Below are positions 12,214 through 15,171 of a stretch of DNA of 15,171 nt, one piece after another. A program made the translations under genes and the position numbers. The DNA is from Myxococcales bacterium (lineage in GTDB: Bacteria > Myxococcota > Polyangia > Nannocystales > Nannocystaceae). The notes beneath the pieces were generated by a model that was given only the letters and a program-made list of their open reading frames with translations, had not been told where the DNA came from and ran no database searches. Location: contig JAEUJW010000078.1 in NCBI GenBank assembly GCA_016793465.1, forward strand, positions 1 through 15,171, in the 5' to 3' direction. Each line of letters begins with the position of its first letter. Position 1 is the stretch's first letter.

Positions 12214-13188
12214 ATGCTTCGCGCGCTCGGATTGCCCCTTATCGCCACGCTCTCGCTGGTCGTCGCCTGCGGCGACAAGTCGGAGACGACCAACGACCCC
12301 AGCTCGAGCGCGCCCGCGGACAGCAGCGAAGGCGGCGCCGATCAGACCTCGGCGCCGAGCTCCGCCACCGAGTCCGCCGGCGCCTCCGCGACCGAAGCCA
12401 CCAGCGCCGGTTCGAACTCCAACTCGAACTCGAACTCCACCCCCGACTCGACCACCACCGGCGGCGAGGACCCGACCGGCAGCAACACCGTGACCGGCGG
12501 CTTCATCGTCGAGATGGATGGCGGCGTCAGCGGCGAGTGCGACCCCAAGCTGCAGGACTGCCCCGACGGCGAGAAGTGCAGCGCCGTCTCGCCCGCGCCC
12601 GGCGAGCCGTGGGGCGTCAACACCTGCGTGCCGCTGATGGGCGACGGCCAGCCCGGCGACAACTGCGACATCCAGGACGGCAAGTACACCGGCCTCGACA
12701 ACTGCGGCCTCGGCCTCATCTGCCTGCTCACCGACGACGAGGGCAAGGGCGGCGCGTGCGTCGAGTTCTGCGACGAGAACATGATGTGCCCGATCACCGG
12801 GGCCAAGTGCGTGGTCTACAACGACGGCTCGCTGCCGATCTGCCTGTCCGACTGCGACCCGCTGATCCAGGACTGTCCCGCAGGACAGGCCTGCTACAAC
12901 TCCGCCGGCGACAACTTCGTCTGCTTCAAGGAGAGCGCCATGCCCGGCGAGGGCATGCCCGGCTCCGAGTGCCAGTACATCAACCAGTGCCAGCAGGGCT
13001 CGTTCTGCGCCAACGCGATGTCGGTCGCCAACTGCCCGCCCGAGTCCAACGGCTGCTGCACGCCCTACTGCCCGGTCTCCGGCGGCAACGGGCCGTGTCA
13101 GGCCACCGAGGAGTGCGTCGCCTTCTTCGCCGAGGGCATGGCCCCTCCGGGTTACGAGGACGTGGGCGTCTGCGCGATTCCCGGGTAG
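12214..13188 (+). CDS. Cys-rich lipoprotein, tandem paralogue 1
   Basis: A 324-residue lipoprotein. ATG 12214 follows GGAGGAG with 6 bases of spacing, the best ribosome site in the window. The signal ends LSLVVAC (lipidated Cys19). A Ser/Thr/Ala linker follows, including four Asn-Ser pairs coded by a 6-base repeat (12415-12438). After it the domain holds 26 Cys in about 220 residues. The motif CDPxxQDCPxGxxC appears twice (CDPKLQDCPDGEKC near its start and CDPLIQDCPAGQAC in the middle), pointing to an internal duplication. The Cys pattern suggests up to 13 disulfides, fitting an exported location. It resembles lipoproteins frequent in Nannocystis-type genomes, but I know of no function. The next gene is a full-length paralogue, so the pair arose by tandem duplication. 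Confidence 0.85.
   Translation: MLRALGLPLIATLSLVVACGDKSETTNDPSSSAPADSSEGGADQTSAPSSATESAGASATEATSAGSNSNSNSNSTPDSTTTGGEDPTGSNTVTGGFIVEMDGGVSGECDPKLQDCPDGEKCSAVSPAPGEPWGVNTCVPLMGDGQPGDNCDIQDGKYTGLDNCGLGLICLLTDDEGKGGACVEFCDENMMCPITGAKCVVYNDGSLPICLSDCDPLIQDCPAGQACYNSAGDNFVCFKESAMPGEGMPGSECQYINQCQQGSFCANAMSVANCPPESNGCCTPYCPVSGGNGPCQATEECVAFFAEGMAPPGYEDVGVCAIPG
12415..12438 (+). repeat. 6-bp tandem repeat coding Asn-Ser pairs
   Basis: Four units of AACTCS (AACTCC, AACTCG, AACTCG, AACTCC) encode NSNSNSNS in the lipoprotein linker. It is absent from the paralogue, so it arose after, or was lost since, the gene duplication. Confidence 0.7.
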
Positions 13189-13223
13189 AGAAAGCGCACA
13201 AAGCTCCGCGAGCGCGAGCGCGC

Positions 13224-13253
13224 GTGCGTCCGGACGTAGTTTGTCGGACGCAC
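13224..13253 (+). terminator. Strong hairpin between the two Cys-rich lipoprotein genes
   Basis: GTGCGTCCG (13224-13232) pairs with CGGACGCAC (13245-13253) around 12 bases. No T-run follows, so it is either a non-canonical terminator or a transcript-stabilising structure. The left arm also belongs to the palindrome CGTCCGGACG (13227-13236), so two exclusive folds are possible. Confidence 0.45.
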
Positions 13254-13291
13254 ACGCCGCCCGCGGCGCATGGTCGGTTTCGCGCGGCTTC

Positions 13292-13300
13292 TGCTAAGTA
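13292..13300 (+). promoter_or_regulatory. Extended -10 like element before the second Cys-rich lipoprotein
   Basis: TGCTAAGTA fits an extended -10. Only 11 bases separate it from ATG 13312, so a start 6-7 bases downstream would give a leader of about 4-5 bases. That agrees with the lack of any Shine-Dalgarno there. Confidence 0.4.
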
Positions 13301-13311
13301 GCGCGCCAGTC

Positions 13312-14226
13312 ATGAACCGACGAAACAACCCTCATGCGATCTGGGTCGCGCTCGGCCTGCTGGCCGGCGCCTGCGCCAAGAACGACCCCCAGACCACCGA
13401 CGAAGCCAGCACCGGCGGCGACGCCTCTTCTGCCACCACCGGCGAGCCCGGGTCGGCCGCCTCCTCCACCGGCGACGACCAGGACCCGTCCACCGCCGCG
13501 ACCTCCGCCACCACGTCCGCCGGAGCCACCGGCGACGCGACCACCGGCGCGGGGTCGACCGACGACAGCGGCGGCGGCGGCGAGTGCGACCCCCAGCAGC
13601 AGGACTGCGGCGAGGGCGAGAAGTGCACCGCGGTCGCCAAGACCGAGGGCACGCCGTGGGACTACAACAAGTGCGTGCCGGTCATGGGCGACGGCCAGGC
13701 CGGCGACCTCTGCGACATCGAGGACAACAAGTACAGCGGCCGCGACAACTGCGCCAGGGGCCTCTTGTGCATGCTGAGCGACCAGGACGGCAAGGGCGGC
13801 GTGTGCATCGAGTTCTGCTCGCCGGACAGCGAGTGCACGATGAGCGACGCGACCTGCGAGGTCTACAACGACGGCATCCTGCCGATCTGCCTGCCCCCGT
13901 GCGACCCGCTGATCCAGGACTGTCCCGAAGGCCAGGCCTGCTACGAGGGCGCCACCTCGTTCGTGTGCTTCAAGGAGGTCGCCAAGCCCGGCATGGGCGG
14001 CCAGGGCACCCCGTGCATGTCGGTCAACATCTGCCAGAAGGGCTTCACCTGCGCGGAGGCGGCGACCCAGCCGGACTGCCCCGGCGACGGCTGCTGCTCG
14101 GCCTTCTGTCCGGTCAGCGAGGGTGACGCACTCTGCGGCCCGGACCTCATGTGCCTGCCGTTCTTCCCCGAGGGCATGGCCCCCGAGGGCTACCAGGACG
14201 TGGGCATCTGCGGCGTCCCCCAGTGA
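13312..14226 (+). CDS. Cys-rich lipoprotein, tandem paralogue 2
   Basis: A 304-residue lipoprotein. ATG 13312 gives the signal MNRRNNPHAIWVALGLLAGAC with lipidated Cys21; an upstream in-frame Met at 13270 would spoil the signal peptide. A Thr/Ser/Gly/Ala/Asp linker runs to about residue 88. The domain behind it has 26 Cys that line up one for one with those of the gene before, including the twin motifs CDPQQQDCGEGEKC and CDPLIQDCPEGQAC, and shared blocks such as VYNDG-LPIC and the ending EGMAPEGYQDVGIC. The linkers have diverged far more than the domains, which argues for selection on the disulfide-rich part. No Shine-Dalgarno is visible. Function unknown; a secreted or surface binding role is inference. 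Confidence 0.85.
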   Translation: MNRRNNPHAIWVALGLLAGACAKNDPQTTDEASTGGDASSATTGEPGSAASSTGDDQDPSTAATSATTSAGATGDATTGAGSTDDSGGGGECDPQQQDCGEGEKCTAVAKTEGTPWDYNKCVPVMGDGQAGDLCDIEDNKYSGRDNCARGLLCMLSDQDGKGGVCIEFCSPDSECTMSDATCEVYNDGILPICLPPCDPLIQDCPEGQACYEGATSFVCFKEVAKPGMGGQGTPCMSVNICQKGFTCAEAATQPDCPGDGCCSAFCPVSEGDALCGPDLMCLPFFPEGMAPEGYQDVGICGVPQ

Positions 14227-14259
14227 GCGCTTCCGGGCGCCTGCACACCCCCGAACGCC

Positions 14260-14268
14260 TGCTACCCT
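14260..14268 (+). promoter_or_regulatory. Extended -10 like element, possibly leaderless start
   Basis: TGCTACCCT has the TGNTANNNT form, and its last base is 8 bases from the A of ATG 14276. Initiation 6-8 bases downstream would fall at or next to the start codon, giving a leaderless mRNA for the small gene. This fits the absence of a ribosome site. Confidence 0.4.
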
Positions 14269-14275
14269 GTCCGCC

Positions 14276-14419
14276 ATGCGACTGCTCGTCCAGGCGATCA
14301 TCACCGGCTTCGGCCTCAAGCTCGGGGCCGACATCTACAAGTACTTCAAGGACAAGGTCGGTATCTTCCCCGAGAAGGACGACGAGCTCCTCACCGAGGG
14401 CGGCGCCGCCGCCGAGTAG
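14276..14419 (+). CDS. Small protein of 47 residues upstream of the FKBP gene
   Basis: ATG 14276 to TAG 14419. The first 20 residues (MRLLVQAIITGFGLKLGADI) are hydrophobic enough for a membrane or membrane-bound amphipathic helix, followed by a Lys/Tyr-rich stretch (YKYFKDKVGIF) and an acidic end. Codon use is like that of the host. It sits alone between the stop of the lipoprotein gene and the FKBP start, with only 6 bases before the latter, and a -10-like element directly in front supports expression. I do not recognise the family. Co-transcription with the prolyl isomerase is likely, but a functional link is unproven. Confidence 0.65.
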   Translation: MRLLVQAIITGFGLKLGADIYKYFKDKVGIFPEKDDELLTEGGAAAE

Positions 14420-14425
14420 GACCCC

Positions 14426-14755
14426 ATGACCGACGCGCTCAAGATCGACGAATTGCAGCCCGGCAAGGGCGAGCCCGCCCGCCGCGGCCACCAGGTGTCC
14501 GTGCACTACACCGGCTGGCTGCAGGACGGCACCAAGTTCGACAGCTCGCACGACCGCGGCACCCCGTTTAGCTTCAAGCTCGGCGCCGGCGAGGTCATCC
14601 TCGGCTGGGACGACGGGGTCGTCGGCATGCAGCCCGGCGGCAAGCGCCGCCTGACCATCCCGCCCGACCTGGGCTACGGCCGGCGCGGCGTCCGCGGGGT
14701 CATCCCGCCCAACGCCACCCTGGTCTTCGAGGTCGAGCTGCTGTCCGCGACCTGA
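14426..14755 (+). CDS. FKBP-type peptidyl-prolyl cis-trans isomerase
   Basis: A 109-residue single-domain FKBP, almost the size of human FKBP12 (108). It speeds rotation about Xaa-Pro bonds in folding proteins. All active-site residues are present at the FKBP12 position plus two: Tyr28, Phe38, Asp39, Phe48, Val57, Ile58, Trp61, Tyr84, Ile93 and Phe101, in [25 protein letters not shown] and [24 protein letters not shown]. It should therefore be active and able to bind FK506-like ligands. No signal peptide is present, so it is cytoplasmic. AGGA overlapping the stop of the 47-residue gene lies 4 bases before ATG 14426, suggesting translational coupling. A strong terminator follows. Confidence 0.96.
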   Translation: MTDALKIDELQPGKGEPARRGHQVSVHYTGWLQDGTKFDSSHDRGTPFSFKLGAGEVILGWDDGVVGMQPGGKRRLTIPPDLGYGRRGVRGVIPPNATLVFEVELLSAT

Positions 14756-14777
14756 CCCGAGACCCGCGCAAAAACGA

Positions 14778-14825
14778 CCCGACGCCGGAGCACCCCGCCA
14801 AAGTGCCCCCGGCGTCGGGGTTTTT
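14778..14825 (+). terminator. Rho-independent terminator of the FKBP unit
   Basis: CCCGACGCCGG (14778-14788) pairs perfectly with CCGGCGTCGGG (14809-14819), followed by G and TTTTT (14821-14825). The 20-base loop contains a further CAC/GTG pair. This is a textbook intrinsic terminator 22 bases past the stop. Confidence 0.9.
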
Positions 14826-14871
14826 CGCCCCCAAAATTCGGGCCAACCCGCCGCAACGTCCATGACCGCGC

Positions 14872-14900
14872 AAAAACCCGTGTGCCCACGCACGGTTTTT
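14872..14900. terminator. Second, symmetrical terminator
   Basis: AAAAA plus CCGTG (14872-14882, one bulged C) pairs with CACGG plus TTTTT (14891-14900) around an 8-base loop. With A's on the left and T's on the right it can work in both directions. A further run of seven T (14911-14917) follows. It backs up the FKBP terminator and insulates the next gene. Confidence 0.7.
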
Positions 14901-15038
14901 CTTCAGAACGTTTTTTTGGATCCGGGGAACCCCGGCGAACCCGCGCTGTCTGTTGCGGCCACAACCGACTGATTTTCACGGCCTTCACCGGCCGATTCAA
15001 ACCCCGGCCATCCCGGGACCACCGCCGAGGCCCGACCC
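14901..15038 (+). other. Upstream region of the FHA-domain gene
   Basis: It holds a T7 run (14911-14917), a tight inverted repeat CCGGGG-AA-CCCCGG (14922-14935), and the ribosome site GAGG (15027-15030) 8 bases before ATG 15039. The promoter is presumably here, but I cannot fix -35 and -10 elements. Confidence 0.3.
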
Positions 15039-15171
15039 ATGTCCACCAAGACGCTCGCAATCAAGGTTTTCTACAACGACCAGCTGGTCGACACGCAGAC
15101 GCTGTCGCAGGACGTCATCAAGATCGGCAAGCTGAAGTCGAGCCACGTGTGCCTCGACGACGAGTCGGTGG
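15039..15171 (+). CDS. FHA domain protein, N-terminal fragment
   Basis: The frame starts at ATG 15039 behind GAGG and runs off the right edge after 44 codons. The fragment (LAIKVFYNDQLVDTQ, then DVIKIGKLKSSHVCLDDESV) matches the first strands of an FHA domain, which binds phosphothreonine peptides. The usual Gly-Arg of the binding loop is Gly30-Lys31 here. In myxobacteria such a beginning often belongs to proteins that end in the same AgmX/PglI C-terminal domain found in the large lipoprotein of this window, but the rest of this protein is not visible, so that is inference. Confidence 0.75.
   Translation, partial: MSTKTLAIKVFYNDQLVDTQTLSQDVIKIGKLKSSHVCLDDESV

Overview
The window looks like chromosomal DNA of a myxobacterium, most likely of the Nannocystis/Plesiocystis type. 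Its coding DNA is very GC-rich, with codon third positions almost always G or C. It carries several lipoproteins with long Ser/Thr/Asp/Gly linkers behind the lipobox, two proteins of the AgmX/PglI and TonB-C families that are abundant in this group, and lexA control sites close to the Myxococcus xanthus LexA box. This placement rests on style and families, not on a marker gene.

Layout, left to right. 1-254 is the tail of an unknown protein, closed by a strong hairpin. A DUF2834 membrane protein (327-650, minus) converges on that hairpin and diverges from a lipid-anchored GH5-type glycoside hydrolase (719-2080, plus). A giant lipoprotein of 1273 residues (2218-6039, plus) joins VIT, VWA, AgmX/PglI-type, coiled-coil, TPR-like and DUF2135-like parts in one chain. 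It converges, across an AT-rich gene-free stretch (6040-6430) with terminators on both sides, on a long-chain acyl-CoA synthetase (6431-8278, minus). Behind that on the minus strand are a TonB-family protein with a His-rich linker and an NTF2-like tail (8434-10650), then lexA (10790-11419).

The lexA upstream region holds a promoter overlapped by a LexA-box-like site, plus two further similar sites in the leader. A predicted single-pass membrane protein (11669-12139, plus) reads away from it. Two tandem paralogous Cys-rich lipoproteins follow (12214-13188 and 13312-14226) and share all 26 cysteines after the linker. A 47-residue protein and an FKBP-type prolyl isomerase form a tight pair (14276-14755), closed by two consecutive terminators. 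The window ends inside the start of an FHA-domain protein (15039-).

Functionally the window is mostly cell envelope: four lipoproteins, a TonB-like protein and small membrane proteins, next to a lipid-activating enzyme, an SOS regulator and a folding enzyme. There is no sign of phage, IS elements, CRISPR or RNA genes. Apart from the FKBP pair, most genes seem to have their own promoters. The most unusual items are the multi-domain VIT/AgmX/DUF2135 lipoprotein, the lexA control region with its divergent membrane protein, the 26-Cys lipoprotein pair, and the AT-rich island with paired repeats.
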